Part shown: in pieces, positions 1 to 7,363 of the stretch
How the letters are laid out: each line of letters starts with the position of its first letter
Numbering within the stretch: position 1 is the stretch's first letter
Assembly (NCBI RefSeq): GCF_019801465.1
Contig: NZ_JAHVJA010000003.1
Span: 186,001 to 250,000 of the forward strand
From: Leisingera daeponensis
GTDB taxonomy: Bacteria > Pseudomonadota > Alphaproteobacteria > Rhodobacterales > Rhodobacteraceae
Direction of reading: 5' to 3'
Length of the DNA: 64,000 bases
Notes under the pieces: model-generated
Told to the model about the DNA's origin: nothing
Database searches by the model: none
The model's input: only the letters and a program-made list of their open reading frames with translations
Translations under genes and position numbers: made by a program

Positions 1-200
1 GCGGCATCGGCCTGGGCGATGGCGCCGGCAACTTGCGCGCGGCTGGTATCGGCCACCTGGGCGATCACGTCGCCGCGTGCCGGGTTGGTCACGTCAAAGG
101 TGCCTTCGCCGTCTACGAACTGGCCGCCGATGTAGGCGCGGGCTTCCAGCAGGCTGGGGTCATTGAGCAGGGATTTCAGGTCAGTGGTTGCGTCAAGCAT
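1..200 (-). CDS. gabD: NAD(P)-dependent succinate-semialdehyde dehydrogenase, N-terminal part (cut by window edge)
   Basis: The first 66 codons read leftward from an ATG at 198-200. A GGGAGG ribosome binding site lies 5-10 bases before that start. The visible protein starts MLDATTDLKSLL and contains YIGGQFVDGEGTFDVTNPARG-like sequence, the usual start of class I aldehyde dehydrogenases of the GabD type. These oxidise succinate semialdehyde to succinate in 4-aminobutyrate breakdown. The catalytic Cys and NAD-binding region lie outside the window, so the substrate is inferred from N-terminal similarity only. The gene is divergent from the hydrolase at 381. Confidence 0.75.
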   Translation of the reverse strand, partial: MLDATTDLKSLLNDPSLLEARAYIGGQFVDGEGTFDVTNPARGDVIAQVADTSRAQVAGAIAQADA

Positions 201-254
201 TGCGGGCCTCCCGGGGGTTCTGTTGCGGAATGCAAAGCAGCTGTGCCTTGATAT

Positions 255-345
255 GTCCAGAACGATTGATGAGTCCAGAATTTGATCAAATTACAGGTGA
301 AGATTTTTGAACCACAATTTGACATATCCTGTGCCAGACTGTCTG
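255..345. promoter_or_regulatory. Divergent promoter region with repeated CCAGA half-sites and an AATTTGATCAAATT palindrome
   Basis: The 180-base gap between the gabD-like gene and the hydrolase is much AT-richer than its surroundings. GTCCAGAA occurs twice in the same direction (255-262 and 273-280). A perfect palindrome AATTTGATCAAATT lies at 279-292. CCAGAC-T-GTCTGG is an inverted pair at 333-345, just after a TTGACA hexamer at 319-324. This looks like a regulated divergent promoter; no regulator gene is visible in the window. Confidence 0.4.
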
Positions 346-380
346 GTAGCAGCCAACAATAAGAACAGGGGAGATAGGGC

Positions 381-1166
381 ATGGAATTAGACGATGCCTA
401 TGCCAACGGGGCCTATATCGAGAACGCCGCCAAATACCCGCCGCGCTGGGCGGCCTCGGCGGAGGATTTCCGCAACAGCCTGCATGAGCGCGCCCGGCTG
501 GACATCCCCTATGGCGAAAGTGCCCGGCAGAGGTTCGACCTGTTTCTGCCGGCAGGCAAGCCAAAGGGGCTGTTTGTCTTTGTGCACGGGGGTTACTGGC
601 TGGCTTTCGACAAGAGCTCCTGGTCGCATCTGGCGCGTGGCGCTCTGGCGCATGGCTGGGCAGTGGCAATGCCGTCGTATGACCTCTGCCCGGATGTGCG
701 TATTGCCGATATTACACGGCAGGTCGCGGCCGCGGTGACCCGGATTGCGGCGGAGGTGGATGGCCCCATTTCCCTCGCAGGACATTCGGCAGGCGGCCAT
801 CTTGTGGCAAGGATGCTGGACAAAACGCTGCTGCCGCCTGCGGTGGGCGGGCGGATCAAGACGGTGATCCCGATCTCGCCGCTTTCCGATCTGCTGCCCC
901 TGCTGCGGACCTCGATGAACCAGAAGTTCAAGATGGATTCCGCCGCCGCCGTGGCTGAAAGCCCGGTGGAGATGAAGGACCGCTATCCGGCTGAGGTGAC
1001 GGTCTGGGTCGGCGGTGAAGAACGCCCGGCATTCCTGGATCAGGCGATCTGGCTGGTGGAGGCCTGGGGCGCTGATCACGTGATTGCATTTGGCAAACAC
1101 CATTTCAATGTGATTGACCCGCTGGCCGACCCGGAGAGCGATCTGGTGGCGCTGATCGTGAACTGA
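381..1166 (+). CDS. Alpha/beta hydrolase with HGGYW motif (kynurenine formamidase-like)
   Basis: A 261-residue soluble alpha/beta hydrolase. It has an HGGYW oxyanion-hole motif near residue 69 and the nucleophile elbow GHSAGG near residue 133. The candidate catalytic His is in GKHHFNVID near the C terminus. The HGGxW form is typical of the arylformamidase/kynurenine formamidase and esterase branch, so hydrolysis of N-formylkynurenine or another small ester or amide is plausible. No tryptophan-catabolism genes are adjacent, so the substrate is unproven. The start follows AGGGGAGATAGGGC. An arm-perfect hairpin at 1188-1209 lies just after the stop. Confidence 0.65.
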   Translation: MELDDAYANGAYIENAAKYPPRWAASAEDFRNSLHERARLDIPYGESARQRFDLFLPAGKPKGLFVFVHGGYWLAFDKSSWSHLARGALAHGWAVAMPSYDLCPDVRIADITRQVAAAVTRIAAEVDGPISLAGHSAGGHLVARMLDKTLLPPAVGGRIKTVIPISPLSDLLPLLRTSMNQKFKMDSAAAVAESPVEMKDRYPAEVTVWVGGEERPAFLDQAIWLVEAWGADHVIAFGKHHFNVIDPLADPESDLVALIVN

Positions 1167-1187
1167 CTGCGTGGTGGCAGGCAGTAG

Positions 1188-1209
1188 CACACGCCCTGCT
1201 GGGCGTGTG
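1188..1209 (+). terminator. Hairpin after the hydrolase gene
   Basis: CACACGCCC and GGGCGTGTG form a perfect 9-bp stem with a TGCT loop, 21 bases past the hydrolase stop. There is no T-tract, so termination is only a guess. The rest of the gap up to 1389 shows nothing else I can name. Confidence 0.4.
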
Positions 1210-1389
1210 TGATGACGGGCTTCCCTCGTTCATCAGGCGGAAGATTTCGCTTGCCAGAATCCTCTTTCCGCCGCATCTTCCAGCCCAAGGGCCGGGCGAT
1301 GGCGTCGCCGCATGGATTACATGCCAGCCCCCACATTCCAAATCTGTCCTGAACGCCGGGACCTTTCTTGTAAGAAGGAAGGGTCTGAT

Positions 1390-2598
1390 ATGACTGCACG
1401 TCCTGAAATGTACCGTTTCCACAATGGTGAGAAGGCGCCGCTGCAATTTGCTGTCTCCGAATACGAGGCGCGGATTGCCGGCCTGCGCAAGATTATGGCC
1501 GACAAAGGGGTGGATGCTGCTGTCTTCACCTCGATGCACAACATCTCCTACTACTCGGGCTTCACCTACTGCGCCTTCGGCCGGCCCTACGGCCTCGTCG
1601 TGACCGCAAGCGAGGCGGTGACCATCAGCGCAGGCATCGATGCGGGCCAGCCCTGGCGGCGCTCGTTCTGCGACAACATCACCTACACCGACTGGCAGCG
1701 CGACAATTTCTGGCGCGCGATCAAGTCGGTATCCGGCGAGGGCGCGGTGGTCGGCTTTGAAAGCGATCACCTGACCCTGCTGCAGAAGGCCAGGCTGGAG
1801 GGTTTCCTGAAGCCCAAGCAATTGGTTGACCTTTATGAGCCGACCATGCGCCAGCGGATGGGCAAATCCGCGGCCGAGCTGGACATGATCCGGGCCGGCG
1901 CCGCGGTCGCCGACGTGGGCGGTTTTGCCATCCGCGACGCGGTCAAGGAAGGCGCGCGGGAGATCGATGTGGCAATGGCGGGCCGCGATGCAATGGAGCT
2001 GGAGATTGCCAAGCGCTTCCCGGATGCGGAGTACCGCGACACCTGGGTCTGGTTCCAGTCCGGCATCAACACCGACGGTGCCCACAACCCGGTGACGGGC
2101 CGCCGCCTGCAGCGCGGCGACATCCTGTCCTTGAATACTTTCCCGATGATTTCAGGGTATTACACCGCGTTGGAGAGGACCATGTTCGTGAAGGAAGTGG
2201 ATGCCGAATCCCTGCGCATCTGGGAGGCCAACGTGGCGGCCCATGAGCTGGGGATCTCGCTGCTGAAACCGGGTGCGAGCTGTGCGGAAATCACCCATAA
2301 GATCAACGCCTTCTTCGAGGAGCGGGATCTGCTGCAGTACCGCACCTTCGGCTATGGCCATTCGTTCGGCGTCTTGTCGCACTACTATGGCCGCGAGGCG
2401 GGCCTTGAGCTGCGCGAGGACATCGACACGGTGCTGGAGCCGGGCATGGTGATTTCGATGGAGCCGATGCTGACCATCGCCGACGGCCAGCCCGGGGCCG
2501 GCGGCTACCGCGAGCATGACATCCTCATCATCCACGAGGACGGCAACGAGAACATCACAAAGTACCCCTACGGCCCGGAGTTCAACGTGGTCGGCTGA
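1390..2598 (+). CDS. Creatinase (creatine amidinohydrolase)
   Basis: A 402-residue M24 'pita-bread' fold protein that hydrolyses creatine to sarcosine and urea in the cytoplasm. Length and sequence track Pseudomonas creatinase closely through the whole chain, including RPY-LVVT, YTDWQRDN, WFQSGINTDGAHNPV, LQYRTFGYGHSFG and the C-terminal PGAGGYREHDILI block. By my count the His of GAH is residue 232, matching the known catalytic His232. An in-frame upstream ATG at 1312 was rejected: the ATG at 1390 follows a purine-rich AAGGAAGG and gives the family-typical start. The gene stands alone, with no creatininase or sarcosine oxidase beside it in the window. Confidence 0.9.
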   Translation: MTARPEMYRFHNGEKAPLQFAVSEYEARIAGLRKIMADKGVDAAVFTSMHNISYYSGFTYCAFGRPYGLVVTASEAVTISAGIDAGQPWRRSFCDNITYTDWQRDNFWRAIKSVSGEGAVVGFESDHLTLLQKARLEGFLKPKQLVDLYEPTMRQRMGKSAAELDMIRAGAAVADVGGFAIRDAVKEGAREIDVAMAGRDAMELEIAKRFPDAEYRDTWVWFQSGINTDGAHNPVTGRRLQRGDILSLNTFPMISGYYTALERTMFVKEVDAESLRIWEANVAAHELGISLLKPGASCAEITHKINAFFEERDLLQYRTFGYGHSFGVLSHYYGREAGLELREDIDTVLEPGMVISMEPMLTIADGQPGAGGYREHDILIIHEDGNENITKYPYGPEFNVVG

Positions 2599-2667
2599 GC
2601 CTCGGCGCAGGCGGGGCGCTCCCGCCTGCTCATGGCCTCCGGGCGGGAGGCCTTCGCAGTTGGGAGT

Positions 2668-2701
2668 GGCACCGCGCGATGCACGGTGCCCTTTCTCTTC
2701 T
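2668..2701 (+). terminator. Terminator-like hairpin after creatinase
   Basis: GGCACCG (2668-2674) pairs with CGGTGCC (2684-2690) and is followed by CTTTCTCTTCT. Two further GC hairpins precede it, at about 2612-2631 and 2636-2653. Together they probably end the creatinase transcript before the pssA promoter. Confidence 0.5.
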
Positions 2702-2783
2702 GGGGGCACTGCCCGTACACTCTCCTTACCCCGCTGTGCACCGGCTGGCTGCAGAATCTGCGAATATTGCGCCGCGGCGGCTC

Positions 2784-2812
2784 TTGGGGCATATGTGCGC
2801 CACGGTTATAAT
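2784..2812 (+). promoter_or_regulatory. Sigma-70-type promoter for pssA-pmtA
   Basis: TTGGGG at 2784-2789, a 17-base spacer, then a perfect TATAAT at 2807-2812. It lies about 80 bases before the pssA start and after the hairpins that close the creatinase gene. Recognised by eye from spacing and hexamers. Confidence 0.6.
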
Positions 2813-2890
2813 AGCCCCAAAGTTTGCCCCCAGGTTTGCCTCTGCGCCGCGGCCTTGCCAGCGCCCCGCGAGGAAGAAAGTGCCACCGCC

Positions 2891-3637
2891 ATGTATGATG
2901 CTCCGGAAAAGAAGAAGTCTGAATTCGCGCTGATCCAGCTGATGCCGAACATGATGACCATCGGGGCCATCTGCGCCGGGCTGTCGGCGATCCGTTCAGC
3001 CGTTTATGGCAATTACACGCTTGCGGTGATGCTGATCCTGCTGGCGGCGGTGCTGGACGGGCTGGACGGGCGGCTCGCCCGCGCGCTGCGCAGCGTCAGC
3101 AAAATGGGCGCGGAGCTCGACTCGCTGGCCGATTTCCTGAACTTCGGAGTGGCGACACCGATGGTGATCTACCTGTGGGCGCTGCAGGACATGCGTGGCA
3201 TTGGCTGGATCTCGGTGCTGGTGTTCTCGGTCTGCTGCGTGGTGCGGCTGGCGCGGTTCAATGTCAGCAGTAAATCGGAGGAGGAGGCGCCGAAGCTCCG
3301 CAAGGGGTATTTCGAGGGCATTCCTTCGCCTGCCGGGGCGCTGCTGGCGCTGCTGCCGATGTTTGCCTCTTATGCCTTTGGCGGCGGCGATCCGGTGCTC
3401 CACGATCTTCTCATTTGTCTCAACATGGTGCTGGTGGGGCTGGCAATGATCAGCCACATCCCGACCTGGTCGCCGAAAGCGGTTAAAATTTCCCGCGAGA
3501 ATGTTAAGTACCTTCTTGTGGGCTTTGCCTTCATGGCTGCGGCACTCTTGACCTATGCATGGACCGTGCTGGTTGTGCTATGCCTCGGCTACGTTGCTAT
3601 GGTGATTTGGGGGCTGGTTTCCAAACCAAAAGACTAG
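2891..3637 (+). CDS. pssA: CDP-diacylglycerol--serine O-phosphatidyltransferase
   Basis: A 248-residue integral membrane enzyme that makes phosphatidylserine from CDP-diacylglycerol and serine, the first step to phosphatidylethanolamine. The CDP-alcohol phosphatidyltransferase signature is intact: DG-x2-AR-x8-G-x3-D-x3-D, read as DGRLARAL...GAELDSLAD near residues 57-80. About seven hydrophobic segments follow the polar N terminus MYDAPEKKKSEF. The start at 2891 gives the normal length; a longer open frame upstream is not membrane-like. The downstream neighbour 25 bases away is a PmtA-type methyltransferase, so the pair forms a phospholipid operon. Confidence 0.88.
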   Translation: MYDAPEKKKSEFALIQLMPNMMTIGAICAGLSAIRSAVYGNYTLAVMLILLAAVLDGLDGRLARALRSVSKMGAELDSLADFLNFGVATPMVIYLWALQDMRGIGWISVLVFSVCCVVRLARFNVSSKSEEEAPKLRKGYFEGIPSPAGALLALLPMFASYAFGGGDPVLHDLLICLNMVLVGLAMISHIPTWSPKAVKISRENVKYLLVGFAFMAAALLTYAWTVLVVLCLGYVAMVIWGLVSKPKD

Positions 3638-3662
3638 CCCGGGACGTCCGGGGAGGGACGAA

Positions 3663-4286
3663 TTGGATATCAAGGCAGTTGAAGAATCCTACGCGCGCTG
3701 GGCGCCGGTTTATGACAGGACATTCGGTGCGGTGACGCGTTCGGGCCGCCGCAGGGCGACCCGCTACATCAACTCCCGCGAGGGCAAGGTGCTGGAGGTC
3801 GGTGTCGGCACCGGGCTGTCCTTGCAGCATTATGCGCCGCATCTGCAGGTGACCGGCATCGATTTCAGCCATGACATGCTGAAGAAGGCGCAGGGCAAGG
3901 TGCGCGAACTGGGTCTGAAACAGGTCGAGGCGCTGCGCCAGATGGATGCCCGGGAGCTGGATTTCCCGGACAATTCATTCGACACGGTGGCGGCCATGCA
4001 TGTGCTGTCTGTTGTGCCGGACCCGGAGCAGGTGATGCATGAAATCGCGCGGGTGCTGAAACCGGGCGGCAAGGTGGTGATCACCAACCACTTCAAGAGC
4101 GGCAAGGGAGTCCGGGCCTCGCTGGAGCGGCTGTCGGCGCCCCTCGCCAACGTGATCGGCTGGCATTCCGATTTTGCGCTGGAAACAGTGCTGCAGGAAG
4201 ACCGGCTGCAGGTCGAGGTGCAGGAGAGCATTCCGCCCTTCGGCATGATGACCTTTCTGGTTCTGGGCAAGCAGCAGACCATGTGA
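3663..4286 (+). CDS. pmtA: Phosphatidylethanolamine N-methyltransferase-like SAM methyltransferase
   Basis: A 207-residue class I SAM-dependent methyltransferase. Motif I is VLEVGVGTGLSL near residue 42, the acidic motif II is TGIDFSHDML, and the post-motif is LKPGGKVVITNHF. Size and start (YARWAPVYDRTF) fit the Rhodobacter-type PmtA, which methylates phosphatidylethanolamine three times to phosphatidylcholine. Its place right after pssA supports this. The start is TTG, with GGGGAGGG a few bases upstream; no ATG gives the family N terminus. A UbiE/COQ5-like role is the main alternative. A strong terminator follows. Confidence 0.78.
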   Translation: MDIKAVEESYARWAPVYDRTFGAVTRSGRRRATRYINSREGKVLEVGVGTGLSLQHYAPHLQVTGIDFSHDMLKKAQGKVRELGLKQVEALRQMDARELDFPDNSFDTVAAMHVLSVVPDPEQVMHEIARVLKPGGKVVITNHFKSGKGVRASLERLSAPLANVIGWHSDFALETVLQEDRLQVEVQESIPPFGMMTFLVLGKQQTM

Positions 4287-4308
4287 AACACGGTGTTTCC
4301 GCGAGTCG

Positions 4309-4338
4309 GCCCCGGGGAAGATCCCCGGGGCTTTTCTT
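4309..4338 (+). terminator. Rho-independent terminator of pssA-pmtA
   Basis: CCCCGGGG (4310-4317), loop AAGAT, CCCCGGGG (4323-4330), then CTTTTCTTT. This is a textbook intrinsic terminator 24 bases past the pmtA stop. Confidence 0.9.
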
Positions 4339-4395
4339 TGTGCGGCCTGTCTGCAACAGTAAATTTGAAACGGGCGGAATTGTGCCGCCCCAGGA

Positions 4396-4416
4396 GATGT
4401 AAAAGATTATTACATC
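4396..4416. promoter_or_regulatory. Inverted repeat GATGTAA-N7-TTACATC before the 4459 operon
   Basis: A perfect 7-bp inverted repeat with a 7-base spacer lies 42 bases before the ATG at 4459. It sits in a short AT-rich stretch otherwise bounded by GC-rich DNA. Position and symmetry suggest an operator for the long operon that follows. The regulator is unknown. Confidence 0.5.
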
Positions 4417-4458
4417 CCCATATCCAGATCAGTTATTTCAGCGGGAGGACCGGACACC

Positions 4459-5541
4459 ATGAGTGTTTCCCAATTTGAGAAGATGGTGGCGGAGAGCCAG
4501 GACAAGGTGCGCGAGTCGCAGTCCAAGATCGAGGCCCTGACGGCGCGCATTGAAACCGCGCGCAGCAAGATTGAGGCGGGCGAGGACGCCAGCATCGACA
4601 TCGAAAACGCCACGCTGGAAGACGTGCACGCCCACACCGAGGTGATGAATGCCAATATCGCCGAGTTGATCATGGGGCTGGATGATGTGACGGCAGCGTT
4701 TTCCAAGGATTTCGACGAGATGCGCAACAAGACTGGCTGGGAGAGCTTTGTCGGTTTCTTCAGCCGCGGCAAGTCGGACTCGATGCGCCAGGAGCGGATG
4801 CGCACCGCCAATATCGACGACAAGCTGCAGGATCTGATCGCCAAGTCGGATGTGATCGTGAAGCTGCTGGAAGGCCAGCTGGCCACCCTGGAAGAGCAGC
4901 GCGAGAAGGTGCAGGTGAACCTGTCTGCCACGCTGGACGACCGCGAATTCACGGTGCAGGAGCTGGAAGGCGTGCGCGCCGAGATCGTGGCGCTGGACCC
5001 GCAGATCATTGAGCTGGAGAACAAGATCTCGGTTGAGCAGGACGCCGCCGCGCGCACCAAGCTGGAGACCGAGCTGGCCGACATCAACGCCAAATACAAC
5101 GCGCTGGTGCAGGAGGAGCAGGTGAAGCTGGCCAAGTCCCAGACGCTGGAGCGTTATATCGAGAAGGGCAAGACCTGGGTCGACAGCTTGCAGAACCAGG
5201 CGGCGACGCAGATGGTGCTGATCAACAAGCTGCAGACGGACACCCAGCAGCGGGTGGTGTTGTATGATGCGCTGACCAAATCGCTGAAAACCGCGCAGCA
5301 GCAGGATGTGGCGCATAGGATCAACGAGATCGGGGTGCAGACCGACAAGGAAGCCCAAACCGCAATGGCGGCGATCGGCACCGCGACCAACCAGAAGATG
5401 GCCGACATGCTGGAAGCGCATGAGGGCAACATGGTGTTCGCCCGCGACGTGCTGGAGAAGAAGGCCAAGGCGGACGAACGCTTTGCCCGCCGGTTTGCCG
5501 CGATTGTCGAGAAGCACGACAAGAACCTGTATGGGGGGTGA
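4459..5541 (+). CDS. Coiled-coil protein, possibly TelA-like; first gene of an uncharacterised operon
   Basis: A 360-residue protein without Cys and almost entirely predicted helix, rich in E, K, Q, A and L with heptad character across residues 1-60 and 100-330. There is no signal peptide or membrane segment. The C-terminal half (long helices, RYIEKGKTWVDSLQ, then an ALTKSLKTAQQQ segment) has the general layout of TelA/toxic-anion-resistance coiled-coil proteins, but I cannot confirm that family. The start follows GCGGGAGGACC. It heads the gene run to 12623, interrupted here by a GC-rich repeat after the stop. The function is unknown; a scaffold or adaptor for the AAA+ ATPase at 7364 is my inference. 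Confidence 0.6.
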   Translation: MSVSQFEKMVAESQDKVRESQSKIEALTARIETARSKIEAGEDASIDIENATLEDVHAHTEVMNANIAELIMGLDDVTAAFSKDFDEMRNKTGWESFVGFFSRGKSDSMRQERMRTANIDDKLQDLIAKSDVIVKLLEGQLATLEEQREKVQVNLSATLDDREFTVQELEGVRAEIVALDPQIIELENKISVEQDAAARTKLETELADINAKYNALVQEEQVKLAKSQTLERYIEKGKTWVDSLQNQAATQMVLINKLQTDTQQRVVLYDALTKSLKTAQQQDVAHRINEIGVQTDKEAQTAMAAIGTATNQKMADMLEAHEGNMVFARDVLEKKAKADERFARRFAAIVEKHDKNLYGG

Positions 5542-5558
5542 GCATCCTTGTTGGTCTT

Positions 5559-5652
5559 TCAGGAACAACGCAGGGCAGGGCCCGGCCGCGGGTGGGACCG
5601 TAGCGCCCGCCCGGGGGGGCGGACGGGCGCTGTCCGTGCCGCAGTCGGCGCG
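5559..5652 (+). repeat. GC-rich interspersed repeat, copy 1
   Basis: About 94 bases between the coiled-coil gene and the small membrane gene that align with copy 2 at 9303-9400. Both share a TTTC..GCAACAA-like lead-in, GGGCAGGGCCCGGCCGCGG versus GGGCAGAGCCCGTCCGCGG, and a strong hairpin formed by AGCGCCCG and CGGGCGCT (5602-5631 here). It encodes nothing. I believe this belongs to a dispersed intergenic repeat family of roseobacter genomes. Its position just before an AT-rich accessory gene matches copy 2. Confidence 0.75.
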
Positions 5653-5675
5653 TCTAGAGAAGAAAGCCCGTGGCC

Positions 5676-5735
5676 ATGACCGGTCCCGCCAACGATCACG
5701 CCGGCCTCAGCGATACCTTCGCCTTGCGCCGCAGA
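5676..5735 (+). repeat. Imperfect copy of the 5' end of the gene at 6137
   Basis: The first 49 bases of this frame match the first 49 bases of the gene at 6137 at 42 positions by my alignment. At protein level MTGPANDHAGLSDTFALRR faces MTDPSHDHAGLSDTFASRR, 15 of 19 identical. The similarity stops abruptly after the RR. The two copies are direct repeats 461 bases apart and bracket the membrane-protein insert. Confidence 0.8.
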
Positions 5736-6140
5736 CAGCGAGCTGTAAACCGCTTCGTCCGGCTGTTCGGGGCATGTGTTTTTATGGCGCTGTTTTTCTA
5801 TGGAATTTGGGCCGGGCATACATGGGTTGCTGCCGCAGCGATTTGGATGCTGACGCCGATGCTGCTGGTTTTTGCAGCCAGGCTTCCGGTTTTACTCGAT
5901 CCAATTGTGGAGCCGAAACACTGCTTGTCAGCAAGCGATGCAATGCGGTCGCGCGAGGTTTGGCTGCAATTCTTCAAGCGGAATTGGTTTGCGGTCGTTA
6001 GCTGGTCTATGACAAGTGCTTTTTTGCTTCGCACAGGATGGTTGCCCTGGGGCGGTGTTGCTGGATTTTGGGTTTTTGTCCTTCTGGCGGGTTTCTTGCA
6101 TGCGAAATCGTCTGTGGAACTGAGAAGGGCGTGCGCATGA
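5676..6140 (+). CDS. Small membrane protein of unknown function with a borrowed N terminus
   Basis: 154 residues from the ATG at 5676; a GTG two codons earlier (5670) is possible. Residues 1-19 copy the start of the next gene. The rest has about four hydrophobic segments (FGACVFMALFFYGIW, HTWVAAAAIWMLTPMLLVF, NWFAVVSWSMTSAFLL and a C-terminal VFVLLAGFL). I recognise no motif. The insert is visibly AT-richer than the surrounding operon. Its stop overlaps the next start as ATGA, so translation is probably coupled. It looks like an accessory insertion rather than a core member of the operon. Confidence 0.65.
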   Translation: MTGPANDHAGLSDTFALRRRQRAVNRFVRLFGACVFMALFFYGIWAGHTWVAAAAIWMLTPMLLVFAARLPVLLDPIVEPKHCLSASDAMRSREVWLQFFKRNWFAVVSWSMTSAFLLRTGWLPWGGVAGFWVFVLLAGFLHAKSSVELRRACA

Positions 6141-7258
6141 CTGATCCCTCCCACGACCACGCGGGCCTCAGCGATACCTTTGCCTCACGCAGGTACTTCA
6201 AGAAGTTCGAGACCATCATCCGGCATCTGACCCGGGTGGCGGCAGCGATGCAGGCGGAGGGGCGGCTTTCGAAGTCCGATGTGAAGGTGCTGACGGCTTA
6301 CCTCATGCGGCTGAACTTCACCTTCCGCGCGCTCTCGATGAAATACCTGATGGCGGGGCGCGATACAGGCCGCTTCTTCGGAAGTCTGGCGATGGACAAG
6401 CGCGACAGCGGTTTTCCGGTCGCCGCCGAACTGATGACTATGGCCAATGACGCCCAGCAGGCGGAGCGGCACCTGGCCAATATGGCGAGCGAGACGCAGC
6501 TGAAGGATGAAATGGTGCGCACCATCATCTCGGACCGCACGGTGCCGTCGAAACTGCAATTCGCCCTGTCGCAGCGGCTTTACTATCAGGAGTTGCTGAA
6601 GGGGGAGCTGTTCTGGACCCAGAACGATCCGGTCTGCGAATGGCTGGAGAACATCGGCGAGCGGCGGCGGCGCTTCCTGCTGCACTGGGCGGCTTTTGAC
6701 AGCCAGGTGAACCTGCCGGTGATCTACCTGATGGAGCTGGAGGACGGCGGCAAGGTAGCGCTGCCGAAGGACGAGCGCCGCTGGCCCGAGGTCCAGGCCC
6801 ATCTGATGGCGCAGGCCTTGGCAGGGCTGAAGCTGGTCACGATTGCCAAGGGGTTTGACGAGGATTTCGACGACCTCCACCCCAAGCATCTGCGCCGCTT
6901 TCATGTGGGGCCGATGTATTCCTCTGCCTATACCGAGCAGTCCGGGCCGCTGCACCGGGTGCTGGAGGAGGCGGAGGCGCCCGCGGGTCAGGACTGGGCG
7001 TTGGCCTGGACGCTGGAGGAGCTGGAAAGCGAAGACGTGCGAGAGGAGCGCGCGGGCTGGTTCGGCACCGTGGAGCGGGAGATCTTTGCGCTCGACCCCT
7101 TTGGCGGCCGCGGTGCGGATACCGGCGCGACGCGGACCCAGCGCGCGATCATCCTGCCCCAGCGCCCGTTCCAGGTACTGGCAGAGCTGGACCCGCCGGG
7201 GTTCGGCGATGTGCAGAAGTTCGTGGTGAGCGAGGCCGGGCAGGTGCTGCGGTATTGA
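6137..7258 (+). CDS. Conserved-type protein of unknown function (373 aa) in the AAA+ operon
   Basis: A 373-residue soluble protein with no family I can name. The N-terminal two thirds look helical (FETIIRHLTRVAAAMQ, ELLKGELFWTQNDP); the C terminus (about 320-373) is strand-like. There is no signal peptide or membrane segment. I chose the ATG at 6137, which overlaps the preceding stop, over an in-frame start further up at 6038. That upstream stretch only reads through the accessory gene in another frame. Codon use resembles the other core genes of the operon. A copy of its 5' end lies at 5676. Confidence 0.65.
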   Translation: MTDPSHDHAGLSDTFASRRYFKKFETIIRHLTRVAAAMQAEGRLSKSDVKVLTAYLMRLNFTFRALSMKYLMAGRDTGRFFGSLAMDKRDSGFPVAAELMTMANDAQQAERHLANMASETQLKDEMVRTIISDRTVPSKLQFALSQRLYYQELLKGELFWTQNDPVCEWLENIGERRRRFLLHWAAFDSQVNLPVIYLMELEDGGKVALPKDERRWPEVQAHLMAQALAGLKLVTIAKGFDEDFDDLHPKHLRRFHVGPMYSSAYTEQSGPLHRVLEEAEAPAGQDWALAWTLEELESEDVREERAGWFGTVEREIFALDPFGGRGADTGATRTQRAIILPQRPFQVLAELDPPGFGDVQKFVVSEAGQVLRY

Positions 7259-7285
7259 GCGCCTGTGCGTGTTGCGGGGGCGGGA

Positions 7286-7312
7286 GCCTCCGGCGGGAGT
7301 ATTTTGGGAAAG
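7286..7312 (+). repeat. 27-base interspersed repeat, copy 1
   Basis: A GCCTCCGGCGGGAGTATTT-type element ending in TTGGGAAAG, in the 105-base gap before the AAA+ gene. It matches the copy at 20328-20354 (opposite strand) at 25 of 27 bases. Likely a member of a small dispersed intergenic repeat family. Confidence 0.65.
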
Positions 7313-7363
7313 ATGAAAAGTGGGGCGGATTTTAGGCTGCGCGCTGCGGATTGAGAGGGTGAG

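Noticed and set aside
1312-1389. Longer N terminus for creatinase from the ATG at 1312
   Set aside because: The added residues do not resemble creatinases, and the ATG at 1390 has a better ribosome binding site and family-typical start.
4438-5568. A 376-codon minus-strand frame opposite the coiled-coil gene
   Set aside because: It is the antisense shadow of a codon-biased gene and lacks any domain, ribosome binding site or operon context.
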